A stretch of DNA of 64,000 bases from Hypomyces perniciosus (taxonomy: Eukaryota > Ascomycota > Sordariomycetes > Hypocreales > Hypocreaceae). Numbering within the stretch: position 1 is the first letter of the stretch; the number at the start of each line of letters is the position of its first letter. The DNA lies in contig SPDT01000009.1 in NCBI GenBank assembly GCA_008477525.1, positions 124,001-188,000 of the forward strand. Reading direction: 5' to 3'. Shown here piece after piece: positions 31,135-42,720 of this stretch. The notes beneath the pieces were generated by a model. The model was given only the letters and a program-made list of their open reading frames with translations. It ran no database searches and had not been told where the DNA came from. The position numbers were made by a program, and so were the translations under genes.

Positions 31135-33780
31135 GTACTAATCGGGATCAAGTACACTGTAGGATAGTCTGCTACTGTACGGAGTAATGCCTAGCTGTAT
31201 ACGGAGTAGCCTTTGCGCCCTATAAGCTAATCGGAACTACGGCACGGAGTTTTATCTTAGTCCGCTAGTCCGTAGTTAAATTGCAACTAAATTAAGCTAG
31301 TGGGGAAGCTAATTAAACCGGACAAACTTATATTGTTACAAGTGGCACTGAGAATAGAACTAACTTTTATTTACTTCATATAGATAGTACTCAGCATATA
31401 ACCCAGGCCGACTAACTGTAAAGCCCCGCCTATCTGCTGGACCTTATAGTTAGTCGGCCCAGCTTATATAGTTAACCCGCTAAGTACCCTAATCCTAGGG
31501 CGAATTATTCGGAGAAGCTAATTTTTCTATTCTCGTATTTTCGGCTATTACTATAGCTGGAATAGCGAAGTAGAGTAGTAGAAGTAGTAGTAATAATACT
31601 AGTAGTATCCAATGTTGAATCCATTCGGACACAAGCCGGCCTCCTAGTACTAATTAGATGTGTGGGGTCCTCGTCCATTGAACATTATTAAGGATGAGTA
31701 ATAGCGATGTGAAAGCGCGTTCATGTTCTCCGTATTTGCCTCCACTGATCCATCGGAGCGAAGTTCGCGTTCAATCAATACCATATGAGATGAGTCTTGA
31801 CGCTTCCCAGATCCAAGCATGCGATCGCTGCCATCGCCGAAAGACCCGATGCGACAAGAGTCGACCGGAATGTGGTCCATGCAAAAAAGCCAAGTCTTCC
31901 TGCATTTATTCAGAGCGGGTCAAGGAGCCCGCATATGCACGAAGTTACGTTCAGCGTCTGGAGCGCCGTATTCACCAACTTGAGGCCGCCAATAAAGCAC
32001 TCACGGCGACTAATACAGCCTATGACGCTGCGATAAGAGTGGTGCAGGACGGCGAGAGCCATCGCAGCCAGGGCTCGTCCAACGGTGATAATGACGTCGC
32101 CAATGAGGTGTCCTTTCTCTCTACCAACGCCGGCGGTGACCGACTCTTCTTGGGACCGACGAGCGGCATCATCTTCGCTACCCTAGTGAGCGCCGGGGTC
32201 GCCATTGACACGGAGAGTGAAGCGGCTGGAACATCGTCCGCCGCCCTGTCCTCCCGCAGAAGTCCTGGGAAGGCAGACTGGGGCTCCGAAGACAGAATAC
32301 TCCCACCAGAGCAGCTTTCTCGCAGTCTGATTGAGGCCTATCTGGCTCACGATCATCTTTGCTACCCATTTCTACATCCAAGGGCGGTTCAAGCCGCTGT
32401 TGATTGCATCTACAGTGATGCTACCTTTGACCAGACACACGCCTTCGAGCTTTTCATGTTTAACATGATTTTGGCCATTGCGACTTCCCAGGTCTACAAG
32501 TTCAATTGGCGAGTCTTGCCTGATGCAGAAATGCACCACCAGAAGGCTATCAGACATCTCAATACCGTCTTGTGTGAGGGTGGTTTACGGGCGCTGCAGG
32601 CAATGCTTTTGCTCTGTCAATTTCGATTAAGCAATTCGACAGAGCATGCTTCTGGGAGTATGTGTGTGCTTGATGAAATTCCGATTCATGACCGCTGGTG
32701 TTTGCATCTATCTAACCTCTGGAACAGGTCTGTGGCATATCGTCGGCATCGCTGCTCGAATGTGCTTCGAACTCGGCCTACACCGCGAAGCTATGTACCG
32801 ACTGACTAGTTCAAGGGGTGGTACAACTGACGTATCATGTCTGTCGCCAAAATTTGAAGAAAATGAAGTTCGTCGTAGGTGCTTCTGGAGTGTAGTTGCT
32901 CTTGATCGGTGAGTTCGTGCACACCAACTCCACTACTGCCTCGGGAGATAGTCGCTAAAAGGAACCCACTTCCTGAAGGGTCGTTTCCATTACCTTGGGA
33001 CGTCCTCTAGCCATATGCGCAGAAGATATTGATGTTCAACTTCCCACCGAAGATCTGAACGAGTCCACCAGTCCATCCGCACTCAGTCCTGGAGACGACC
33101 AAGATGTTTCTCAGATTTCGCCTCGCTACTGCACTGCTCTTTTTGTTCATATTGTCCGTTATCGAGACATTTGTGGCCGATGTCTGACCTCACTATACCG
33201 TGGTGGCCGAGCTGTTACCCAGTCGGAGTCTGACTTATGTCGAATACGCGACGACCTTGCCGCAGAACTTCGAGCTTGGCGGGCTGATACTAGCCGTCTA
33301 AACCCCCCTGACATGGACTTGTCAACACCCCTGGCGGAGGCCCGCTCCAGCTTTCGGTCCAAGGCCTGGTACGAACTCCTGTATAATAACGGCGTCCTTC
33401 TACTCTATAGGCCTTCGACGCCATCAGTCGCAGATACCAGTAAAGATGGCTCAAATCTTCAGCACGTTTTCTCGGCCGCAAAACAGTCCATCACAATCTA
33501 CGCGTATCTTTTCCGCTCACGCAAGATTAATTTTTCATGGATGGTATTACATGCGGTCTTCATGGCTGGGCTCTCATACATTTATTCATTAAGTCGACAT
33601 TTCCGAGAGCAACGGCGTCACCGCGGTAACACCGGTACTGAAAGTCCACGGCATCAGTTGCCACAGGAGCCGACCATTATTGAGATTGTGAATGATTGTC
33701 GAGCATGCTCAAATGTTCTTGTTGGTGTTTCAGAGCGGTGTGATACGCAAAAGAACTGTCATGAGGTCTTTGACCGACTG
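31135..33780 (+). repeat. Inverted segmental duplication, right arm
   Basis: Reverse complement of 1-2600, starting at GTACTAATCGGG. Position 33780 pairs with position 1, so the true outer end is outside the window. It contains the regulator's upstream DNA and most of its coding region. Confidence 0.9.
31410..31455 (+). repeat. 46-bp hairpin insertion distinguishing the two duplication arms
   Basis: Present only in the right arm, between GGCC and GGCC; the left arm has GGCCGGCC at the same place (2317-2330 area). Its ends GACTAACT and AGTTAGTC are inverted repeats, extended by the flanking GGCC and, imperfectly, inward to about 18 bp. It could be a minute foldback insertion or a clean excision from the left arm. 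Confidence 0.7.
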
Positions 33781-34194
33781 AGTGATGCCTTAGTGGCGGA
33801 TGCTGTAGAGGCGCTCTCTCCTTTTCCTCAGCCTACTGGGGTGACTGTCAGGAATATCAATACAACGGCTCCTGCGATCCCGGTCACCCCAGATAGCGAT
33901 GTCCAGATGCAAAGCAGTTTTCTAGACCCATCATCAACGGAGTTGGGATGCTCTAATGGAACGTACCCGCAAGCCAGTGATGGCTCCTTGGCAGAACTGG
34001 GACGTGGGGGTGTTCAGATCGAAAACGACAGGGAGTATATTATCTTGAATGCGCCCTTGGCAGCAGATAATGCTCTACGAGATTGTTTCCCCGAATTACA
34101 GCGAATAAACAACACACAGTGGGGTGACGATGCTATTTTGCAGCTCAGTAATGACTGGCTCGATGAGATTGGCCTGGACAACGGACTTTATTAG
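31694..34194 (+). CDS. Zn2Cys6 fungal-specific transcription factor, complete copy 2 (786 aa)
   Basis: Exons are 31694-32657, 32728-32908 and 32979-34194. Both introns are 70 bp (GTATGT..CTAAC..ACAG; GTGAGT..GAAG), and the total of 2361 nt gives 786 residues. Zn2Cys6 Cys are at 43, 46, 53, 60, 63 and 70, then a coiled coil (RSYVQRLERRIHQLEAANKA) and the middle homology domain (LIEAYLAHDHLCYPFLHP; IAARMCFELGLHR; RRRCFWSVVALDR; GRPLAICAEDIDVQLP). Nuclear activator or repressor. It converges on the AtuA-like gene 670 bp away, so regulating that locus is possible but unproven. The frame is fully open, with no RIP-type stops despite the second copy. Confidence 0.88.
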
Positions 34195-34863
34195 AGGATT
34201 GGATGCTGGGGCCCTGAAACCTGACCAGTGGATGTAATTGTCTGAAAACTTTGAGTTACTCGAGGAATATGGACTCCTTTCACTACAAGTCATTCCTGGG
34301 CACAGTCGATAACACCCGCAGAGCACCAGTATCCCCCAGGTACTTCTCGTCAATAACCAGAGCCGGGATGAGCCATAAGAGGGCTGGGCCTATCAAGTGC
34401 CTCGCCGTATTTGGTGTATACTCCCGTGATATAGCGGATTCTGCATAGCTCCCACGGCTCAGATCACAGTTGGTCGTTAGGAGGTCTACTAGCGCCTTCA
34501 CCGCGCTCCGCAATGCTACTAATGTTGTTGTTTTGTTTTTTTGCATGGGGATTCTTGTTACTCCATAGCGTCATAACGTTGGGCGAGCCAGCCACGTCTT
34601 ACAACGGCCATAAAACCCAGTAAGATGTCTCACTTAGAATTCTTTGAGAATAAAATAGAAAATATTGAAACAATGTGAAGAGAATAGAATATTCTGCTGA
34701 ATTTAAAGCTGTGGGTTGACTATTAGCAACGCTGTTGCTATAGGAAGTCAAGCCTTGCGCTCGAGAGCTCTCAATATTTCGCGTGTTGGTTGTGAACTCC
34801 CTGCAAAGGAATTGAAATTATCTGTTTGTAGCATGCGTATCTTGAATCTGACTGGGACAACAC
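34195..34863. other. Intergenic between convergent genes
   Basis: Holds the 3' regions of both neighbouring genes. No gene recognised. Confidence 0.5.
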
Positions 34864-36672
34864 TTATATTCTCCCCCTTTCCAGAAACACTCTTGGAACA
34901 TTGACGTATCTGCTCCGCAGGTACTCGGCAACTCCCTTACCCAATCCATCAATTCTGTCCGATGACGCAATACCGCCATTGAGATTGTCAAGGATCCGGC
35001 TATCCCTTCGAGTCAGTGTCTTTTTCTTAATGGTGGTATTAAAACTCACAAGTGCACAGCGTTGATATTAGGGAACTCCACACGTTCTACTCGTCGTTGC
35101 GTATTCCCCCGATGCCAGTCGTCCCCGAGTAGCTCCTTCAGTTTCCCTACGCTTAGAAGAGTCCGCAGCCAGGGATATTCGTCGACGTAGCGTACAAAAA
35201 ATCCCACATTAGAGTTATCAGCTTTATCGCCAGATCGGGCATGAACGATACTGCCCAGAGGCACAAACTCGGTAGGACCAAAAGAGAGAAAGTCAACGGG
35301 GTGCGTTGTATCAGCCGATGGGCGTATAATAGGGTAAGTCCCAGTAATGCTCGGGGGCCTAATAGCGATGATGGTGCCGGTGCTTAACTGGACACGATGA
35401 TCCAGCGATGATAAGGGTATCAAGGCAGGGAACAACTCCATGAAGGGCCTTGGCTCCATAGTACGGAAGTCAAGATTCATATGGTAGCCTGGATAGCTCT
35501 GCATGCGGAGTGCATAGATCGGAATTTTGAACCTCAACTCATCGATATCCTGCCTGCTTCGGGCCTGCGCAAAAACTCGGAGAGAGACGGTACCTGCTTG
35601 TTGAGAGGGAGCATTCTCGACTTGCGTTCCGTACAGCTCAATGCTGAGCCTAGTGAACCGAGTTTCACGGAAGATCTGAGCGAGCTGGTTTCTCATCATG
35701 GTGGCCTTTTGAGCCACATCCAGTCCGTTGATGTAGAAAGTTGCCTCGGCCTGATAACCACCCTTCGCAGCGACCATCGCCTTGGTGGTAACCGGAGGTG
35801 GCAGTCCTTTGACGCCGGACACTTGTATCCGGTCCGTGTCTTGTGTTTTGACTATTACCTCTGAGAGGTCAGCGACCACATCCGGGTTAAGGTACATGTG
35901 CCCCTGGAGCTCATAGAGCAGCTGCGCTGTTACTGTCTCCTTTGTAACATGTCCTCCGCCTTCCTTCGTCCTGGTGATGATGCTTCCTCCGTGAGGATCA
36001 ATCTCGGCAATAGGGAACGCTAGGTCCACCAGATCGGGTAGAAATTCCTTGAAGCCCGAGAAGTTGGCGCCGACAACGTAGGGACCACATTCAATTAAAT
36101 GTGCTGCCAACAATGACCCTGCCAGTTGGTCGAATTTATCTTCACTCCATCCGTAGTACCAGGCCGCAGCTCCCATGACGGGCGATGCGTCAGTACATCG
36201 CCCGCAGATGACGATGTTGGCTCCCGCTCGTAGGGCCTCTGTAATACCCCAGCATCCGATATAAGCGTTTCCAGTACACGGGGTGAAGCCCCAATTGTCG
36301 AGAGATATCTCTGGGTGGTCTAGATGTGGAAACCCTGTTGGTTTTTTCCTTTTGGCATCATTTACCAGCAAATTGGTTATGTCATCGCCTAAAACAGCCG
36401 CGACTACACAATCTTTATGCCCTCGTTGCGTGCAGAGCTGCTTCACCTTGTTGTACAGGCCAATGGTATTCAAGGCACCAGCATTCGTTACCACTCGAAT
36501 ATCCCGCGCAAGTATATCGTCAATGCACTCCTCAAGTTGCTGGTAGAAGCCATTCTCGTAGCCCAAGTTTTGGTCCACCTCCTGTCGAGCGATTGCATTC
36601 CAAGCAATGTTCATTTCAGACAACCAGTCGCCGGTGATAACATGCACATTACTTGACCGCACCATACGCGCC

Positions 36673-39600
36673 CAGGCTGGCGATCCATTCCATTTCCATC
36701 CACGCAGCCTTAGCTGAGTGGATGGACGTCCATTTCAGTCAACGTGCAGTGGAATGGGTGGAATGGACGCCCAGAGCAGTCGCATGGAATGGATGGAAAT
36801 GGAAATGGATGCGTGGATGGGGTTACCTAAATAGGAAAGGTATCGCGCTAATAGATTAGTTACTATATATAGTACTCACCACAGTCACTGTAACCATCTC
36901 AATGATCACCAAGCAACAAAATTCATTATACAGGATATCTCTCTTATTATACATAATTAAAACAAGCACTTTCTTAATGAGCCCAGGCTCTAGCCAGTGC
37001 GCTATAAATAAAGTCTAGAGAGGGATAGTACATACAATTCGCCCACCTGTTACTTCACGAGCTTCTATAAAGCTCAGTTCGGCAAGCGGATCGGTATCCG
37101 ATAACTCAACCTCTTCAAGAAGCTTCTCCACACTTCGAATATATCCCCCACGAAGCCACGATCTCACCGTCTGCGTCATTCCAATTGTACTAGCATCCAG
37201 ATTTGCCCGGTCATCTCGAACCATTCTGCCGGCCGTAGAGAAAAGTCTCTCAACGTCAGCAGACATTGGAAGAGTAGAAAGAACATCAAGGGCCATCCGT
37301 GATAGGCGAGGATATTCCTCCCGTCTGTCGCACCAATAGCTGATGGGATCCAGGATCCTCTGATCCGATTTATGTACGTCTCGAAACCAATCGTTATATT
37401 CATCTCCCACAGCTGACGAAGCAGGAGTGAATGGCGACTGTAATAATGCCGGCGCCTGACGAGACTCCTCGCAGTACTCGTTGAAGGGATTTCGATAAGT
37501 TCGCTGCTTCTTCATAACCGGTTCTCGGTCTCGAGAAACGACCTGCGGATCGTATTGAGACCTATACAGCCCCTCCACAAGGGACTTTGCAGTCTGGATC
37601 CATTCTGGGCGATCTGCCCATATGTCCTCAAAGTATCCCCAACGATATGCTGGATGAAGCGCGACAGCTGCATAATAGACCGGTGTCTCATCAAGCCGCG
37701 AGTAGTACTCATCAAGTTTCTTCCAGCAGAGATTAATATTGACCTTGAAGTGCTCAGGGTCGGGATATCGATGAGCAGCGGCCTTATATACCTCCATTTT
37801 ATTAAGCAGGTACTCGTAGCCAAACATAAGATCCCAAGAGCATCCATATGCTTTAGTATAGCCATACTTTCGCATCCGCTGTCGACCGTCACCTTCAAGG
37901 GTAATTAAAACATGCTCAAAATGTTGGAGGACCTCGTTAAAAAGAGCGATAATATTCCAATCCTTCTCATCGAGTTTGTTGTCATCCCTGAGACAAAGTG
38001 GCATTTCACTCCTCGACTTCTTTCCCCTTAAAATTGACCCTTCCCACTCGTTTTTCTGCCTATACCAGAGTTCTTCAAGGAAGTCCTTCAGGAGAAGAGC
38101 GCGTCGGATCATGTAAAGAGTAGAAAGCCAACGAGTTACCACATCAGTAATGACATCTAGAGGCTTTTTTGCTTGTATTGTCGGATCCTCAGACTTCTCG
38201 AACGCGACCAACTGAAGAGACCGAAGGAGATTAGTTAGTAAGTCTGAACGATGAATCCAAACGACAAGGTTATGGAGTTTCCCAATAGGGCCTTTCCGTC
38301 TCCACATCTCATGGGCCTTCGCATTAAGCGCCTCATTTCCAAGGATATCATCCTCAAATGCCTCAGAGTCATGGCCAAAAAGCAGCGCTTTAACAGCAAG
38401 ATTAAGGATATGGCCAAAGCAGCGTAATAGCCGGGTTTCTCCCTTAAAGCCCAGCGCTTTTCCGATTTCCTTCATCGCTGTATCGTTGTTGCTGGCGTTA
38501 TCAAGTGTAAAGTATCCGACCTTCTGGGTTATATCATAGCTCCGAAGGATATCGACAACATGAGCAGCAATATTCTCCCCAGAATGACGATCGACAAGCT
38601 CTGGAAGTCCAAGGACAAGTTTTTGTGGCTGGCCAACGGTATCAAGAAAATAGCAAACGATTCCATATAGAGCATGGCGATTATTCGACCTCCAGCCATC
38701 GAACGCTATGTGAATCAGCCCTGGGGCTGCCGCCAACACTCGCTTTATTTCCTCTATGTTTTCTTCGTACACCTTAAGGATGCGTCTGCGAACGGTATCG
38801 TGGGTGATATGTGCCTCGGTCGTCTTCACGAGGGGATTGAGGTACTCGAAAACTGCGCGGAGGTACGGATCTTCGCTTTGTCGGAAGGAGGAATTACTGT
38901 TGATGATCCAACAGACTACCAAGCGCTGGAAGGCTAATCGATCAAAACGGCCGATGATCTGGTTGGCAATCTGCTGTTCTCGCGAGTTATATGTGTTCAG
39001 CTTCATCATCTCGGCGATATTCCTTGATGACGTATTCTCTTTTGCTTTACTTGGCGGCTTCCGCCTGCCTGAAGGATCCCAGATGCTGTGGTCGGTCCAG
39101 AGGTGGATCTCTGCGTTCTGTGTGCCATTCGAGGCAGTCGAGTGAGGTTTTTGCTTACTACTCTTTACGCAGACCTTGCAAACCCATCGCCGCTTTGTAT
39201 CATCGTCGCTCTTCTCGATATCGTAACCGAATTGCCATATCCATGACGATATGGATGCGCAACGCTGGGATTGAGTATACCCAGGGAAGTATTTCCAAGG
39301 GAAAAGGTCCCACAGGTTCTCCTGGTCCTCCTGGGCCTGTATCTGAGGATGCATAGGGTTAATAAATTATGCTTATGGCGATTCCATTAATAAAAAATTC
39401 ATATACGAAGTACATAAAACCCTTTCTCCTAATAGAAGTTCAACGCGCCTGAACGCGGTAACTAAGAACGCGAAATCTCCACGCTCCTGGCTACCAAAAA
39501 AAAAAAATCTTCCATAATCACTACTAACATATGTAAGAGCAAAATGTATAGTGATTTGTTAGTGGTGACTTAAGTTTAGCGTCCCTCTAGTTTTATACTA

Positions 39601-40090
39601 GGCTAAGTGATGCAGGTATTTTTATAGCTTAACTTGATGCGAAAACCTGACAGTTATTACGGAGTACATAAATACAGTTTTTAAAAAAGATATTTATTAT
39701 AATTGGAATAGAGTTGGCCTTTCTAGCAATATACTAAAATATATATAATAAGATTCATTTCTCTCTATATAGCTATATATTAAATGCATATAGATTTAGT
39801 TTCGTTTACCTACTCTTCCAATGATATATAGGGTATGTTGGCGGAGGGTCAGGTAGAACAAGCACGGAGTCTCTGGTAATGATGTCACTGACTTGGGCAA
39901 TGGTAAGTATACTATTTTAGGGTGATGATTAAGCGCCCCCCTGCTTCCATTTCCATCCACGGGACCCTTCCGTGGATGGATGGATTATGTAATGGCAGGC
40001 GCGATGGAATGGATGGAAATGGATGCACGGGCCATTCATTTCCATAAATGGACGCCCGTGGAAATGGACGTGGAATGGATCGCCACCCTG
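36673..40090 (-). mobile_element. Complete hAT transposon (3418 bp) with 8-bp target duplication TACGCGCC
   Basis: The left end is CAGGCTGGCGATCCATTCCA and the right end, complemented, is CAGGGTGGCGATCCATTCCA, one mismatch in 20. TACGCGCC lies at 36665-36672 and 40091-40098. Both subterminal regions (about 36690-36830 and 39940-40085) are packed with GGAATGG, GGATGG and GGAAATGG motifs in both orientations, as expected of hAT transposase-binding sites. The single gene inside is an intact transposase. Intact ends, intact ORF and a perfect duplication indicate a young, possibly autonomous element. Confidence 0.95.
37015..39354 (-). CDS. hAT transposase (779 aa)
   Basis: Intronless open frame. 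N-terminal BED-type zinc finger: C59-X2-C62 (VCKVC) and H84-X4-H89 (HLWTDH). The RNase H-like catalytic core has D219 (HIAFDGW) and D285 (FTLDNASNND), then the hAT C-X2-H motif at C312/H315 (RCFGHILNLA). The C-terminal hAT dimerisation domain, about 675-735, shows YPRLSRMALDVLSTLPMSAD followed by VERLFSTAGR. It would excise and reinsert the element by cut-and-paste with 8-bp staggered cuts. Length is normal for fungal hAT transposases. The third catalytic acidic residue was not pinned down. No premature stop or frameshift was seen. Confidence 0.93.
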   Translation of the reverse strand: MHPQIQAQEDQENLWDLFPWKYFPGYTQSQRCASISSWIWQFGYDIEKSDDDTKRRWVCKVCVKSSKQKPHSTASNGTQNAEIHLWTDHSIWDPSGRRKPPSKAKENTSSRNIAEMMKLNTYNSREQQIANQIIGRFDRLAFQRLVVCWIINSNSSFRQSEDPYLRAVFEYLNPLVKTTEAHITHDTVRRRILKVYEENIEEIKRVLAAAPGLIHIAFDGWRSNNRHALYGIVCYFLDTVGQPQKLVLGLPELVDRHSGENIAAHVVDILRSYDITQKVGYFTLDNASNNDTAMKEIGKALGFKGETRLLRCFGHILNLAVKALLFGHDSEAFEDDILGNEALNAKAHEMWRRKGPIGKLHNLVVWIHRSDLLTNLLRSLQLVAFEKSEDPTIQAKKPLDVITDVVTRWLSTLYMIRRALLLKDFLEELWYRQKNEWEGSILRGKKSRSEMPLCLRDDNKLDEKDWNIIALFNEVLQHFEHVLITLEGDGRQRMRKYGYTKAYGCSWDLMFGYEYLLNKMEVYKAAAHRYPDPEHFKVNINLCWKKLDEYYSRLDETPVYYAAVALHPAYRWGYFEDIWADRPEWIQTAKSLVEGLYRSQYDPQVVSRDREPVMKKQRTYRNPFNEYCEESRQAPALLQSPFTPASSAVGDEYNDWFRDVHKSDQRILDPISYWCDRREEYPRLSRMALDVLSTLPMSADVERLFSTAGRMVRDDRANLDASTIGMTQTVRSWLRGGYIRSVEKLLEEVELSDTDPLAELSFIEAREVTGGRIVCTIPL

Positions 40091-40166
40091 TACGCGCCAT
40101 GGCATGTGGGTGGTCACCCGTCGCGCCGGAGACATTGCCGATACGGATATGTGGTTTTTCGAGCAT

Positions 40167-41016
40167 AGTGTCTGACAATGCAAGGGGATTTTGAGAGCTA
40201 ATGGAATTGACGTCGAGGAATTAGGAACCCATGTAATTGAAGAATTGCAATAATAAGTGTAGCGAGGAGGCGGTCCTCCCGTAGCCACTAACTTGAATGC
40301 TCTATCCTTTGTCTTGTACTCGATTCGGATGGTTGTCCGTCCGCATGCTCTGATTAACGTTTCTATAGATCAAGCGCTGTTACTACTTAATTCTGGTTTT
40401 CAATACGCTCCAATAAACGCATATTATCATCGGCTTACCTCGCCGAAATTAGGAGCCGCCTAAGATTTTCGGGGTTCGGCAGCCGATGCCGATAGTTCCA
40501 CTTTTGTGATTCTGTCAATCCGTTGCCTGTCGGTGTACTTAGAGACCACGTGATTAGCCCCAAAATTCCCAAGCCATCCCGAAAATCGAGCCGCCGAGTT
40601 ATTATGCAAATAGCTTTTATTTCAATTGAAGCTATTTCTATTATAAGAAAGGGAAAGGCATATAAATGAATACAGCATTATGTATAAATACTAGACTATT
40701 ACTCTTCTATTATTCTTGATTATTCCTCGTAGCGCGCTAGGCACCGACAACAAGGAATACGGAACAACAGCTCAAGGCCAATCAATATTCGGCATAAGCT
40801 GAGGGGTACCGTATTAACTCACGAAATTGGTTTCGTCGTTTAACCCCTGTACCGAATAGTATCCCTATATCGCTATACTACTGGAATATTATGTAATAGG
40901 GCATCTAGCTTATTAGATAGATTATATTCCAGATTACGAGTAGTACTATAAATTATAGTATTATGTAATCTATCCACTTATATTAGATCTAGCCTAAGAG
41001 TGTATTAAGTGGTCCC
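40167..41016. other. Upstream region of the AtuA-like gene and AT-rich DNA
   Basis: The first part would contain the AtuA-like gene's promoter. A CAG acceptor-like site at 40171-40173 leaves room for an upstream exon. 40900-40990 contains inverted AT-rich segments. No other gene was found. Confidence 0.4.
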
Positions 41017-42082
41017 CAGGGTTCCAATCAACTACACGATTTACACCAGTTGATTAACATTATGTATTCAATTCAACTACATCAACTAAACGAGAGCCTC
41101 CCCAGCTAATCAATTAAATACATTTGAGGCTCTCGTGTACGTGGATTTAGTTGATTTCAGTGTATTTGCAGGTAGTTGAGATTTTTATAGGGTAGTCTTT
41201 TGGGGATCGGAGAGAGCATGTTTTCAGGTACCCCCACCCCCGCCTAATTTATATAGTAGCCAAGGTATCCTGGAACTTCTACTACCGCGTCACGCGTTGT
41301 GTACGGAGCATTGTTGATCTCATTGATTGTCTTTTGCTCTAATATCACCAACACCTCTTTCATCCTATCTGCTGACTCTATTCTTTGGGCCATTTATATA
41401 CTAATCGTCATGAGCACCTTCAGATCCCTGGAATCGATCCCAATCTATGTTGACGACCTCTCAGTCGACTTCGAACTCTCCGTACCTTCGACGCCGGATT
41501 CTTCTACTACCGAAAAACTCCTCCATCCGTATCGACGCCATCTCCTGTTCCCGATCAGTACGAGGCACGCCTTTGGCGCTATTTTCCGGGATAGGTATGG
41601 TCAAGGCAGATGGTTGTCCCGCAACGTAGTAAACTTCAGGCGCGAACAATCGGGATGTGTCAGGTATTACGGTTGTGGTTTCATGCTGGCATTATCCGCG
41701 ATCTAAATCCTTTACTTCTATCGATTACGGGGGAGAAGAGGGAGCTTAAGAGCATTCACCTTAACGATAAGGAATTCAGAAGACAGAAGCTATCATGGCT
41801 TATCGATAGCGACAATCATTGTAGATGATTGTCAGGCAAACGTGCAGTCACCGATACAGGGGCAATTGTATGTATTGTATTCGTGTCTTCTGCTCTTGCA
41901 TTCTCATAAGAATTCCATTTGCAGCTGTGGTCACATAAACCTCATACACTAAAGTCAACTACACGTAAATCATCTACATTTAAGGCTTCAGTTGATACAC
42001 TACATTGAGGCCTTGATTATTAATATACACATACTCTACATTGACAAAAAATATGTAGTTGATTTAATTGATTGGAACCCTG
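41017..42082 (+). mobile_element. Decayed hAT-type element with transposase C-terminal relic
   Basis: The left end CAGGGTTCCAATCAACTACA and the right end (complement CAGGGTTCCAATCAATTAAA) form a terminal inverted repeat of 15 exact bases plus a looser extension. Within it, 41610-41825 (+) reads VVPQRSKLQARTIGMCQVLR then LWFHAGII, resembling the last part of a hAT transposase. Upstream frames (41299-41630) are shifted. An 8-bp target duplication could not be recognised, consistent with age. GTTGATT motifs near both ends may be subterminal repeats. Confidence 0.55.
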
Positions 42083-42179
42083 TAAGGTTTATACCGCGTT
42101 CGAACCAGCTAGGAAAAGCCGACCCGAATGATTGTATTACTGTTTGTTTAGACGAGCTTAAGGGCTGACTTAAACGAAT

Positions 42180-42415
42180 CCTACCGTATATACTTAAACT
42201 GGCCTTAGAGGCTAACCTGAATAACTTCTAAAATAGAAGACCGCAATAATGAAGGGGAACTCGCTGGGATCCCTGCGCTAATGCAAATGATCGCCCAGAT
42301 CTCTAACTAACTGAATAATCTGACCGCAGACTGAGCCGCAGACCTTGAAGAGACTAGAGCCCAGATCCAAGCCATATAGTCTGTAATAGCAACACTATCT
42401 CTAACGCTACCACTA
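42180..42415 (+). pseudogene. Gypsy-type gag scrap
   Basis: A frame with stops reads MIAQISN..LNNLTAD..AADLEETRAQIQAI, like the coiled-coil start of a Ty3/gypsy gag. It is cut by the LTR1 copy at 42416. Confidence 0.35.
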
Positions 42416-42720
42416 TGTGACGATCCGGGTAGATTCCCAAGGGATAAACCGAGGTTCGTGGGTTTATATTGGCAGAGAAGGCAGGGATAAATACTAAGCA
42501 GGGTAACGTAGTCACGATTCTGTAGAACTGGTGGGTTCTGGTGAATGCAATTGTTAACGACTGTCTAAGTAACTATACTAAATAATCGAGACTTATCCAG
42601 TCTTATATATAAAGGAGATATATAGTAAAGGTATCTGGATTACTGGTAGCTTACGGCTATATTAGATCACTTTAGATTACTGTCATGATCTAAGTGATCC
42701 TCTATTATAGGTGATCCAAG
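42416..42720 (-). mobile_element. Truncated LTR1 (copy D)
   Basis: Begins TGTGACGATCCGGG (plus strand) and follows LTR1 through the TATA-like region, ending where LTR2 starts at 42721. AT-shifted relative to copies A and B. Confidence 0.75.

Larger units (their letters stand above)
34864..40166 (-). pseudogene. AtuA-like (DUF1446, acyclic terpene utilisation family) gene interrupted by a hAT transposon
   Basis: Host exons on the minus strand are 40166-40091, continued at 36664-35050 after the transposon plus one target copy, and 35005-34864. The 44-bp intron (35006-35049) runs GTGAGT..CTGACTCGAAG. Reading across the insertion point as if the element were absent gives one open frame of 1833 nt (610 aa), a normal family length, with the start IRIGNVSGATGDHPHAMAR joined to MVRSSNVHVITGDWLSEMN. 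N-terminal AtuA domain motifs include NAGALNT and CGRCTDASPVMG. The C-terminal AtuA ferredoxin-fold domain shows SIVHARSGDKADNSNVGFFV and ends LDNLNGG..DGLGKGVAEYL. The family has been linked to acyclic terpene and related catabolism; the substrate here is unknown. The part downstream of the element could still make a 539-residue frame from its own ATG. Confidence 0.85.

Noticed and set aside
35481..36656. Plus-strand ORFs opposite the AtuA-like exons
   Set aside because: Antisense shadows of a frame with clear AtuA motifs.
36653..36859. ORF of 68 codons spanning the left hAT end
   Set aside because: It runs across the host/transposon junction and the subterminal repeat array, so its residues reflect GGATGG repeats.
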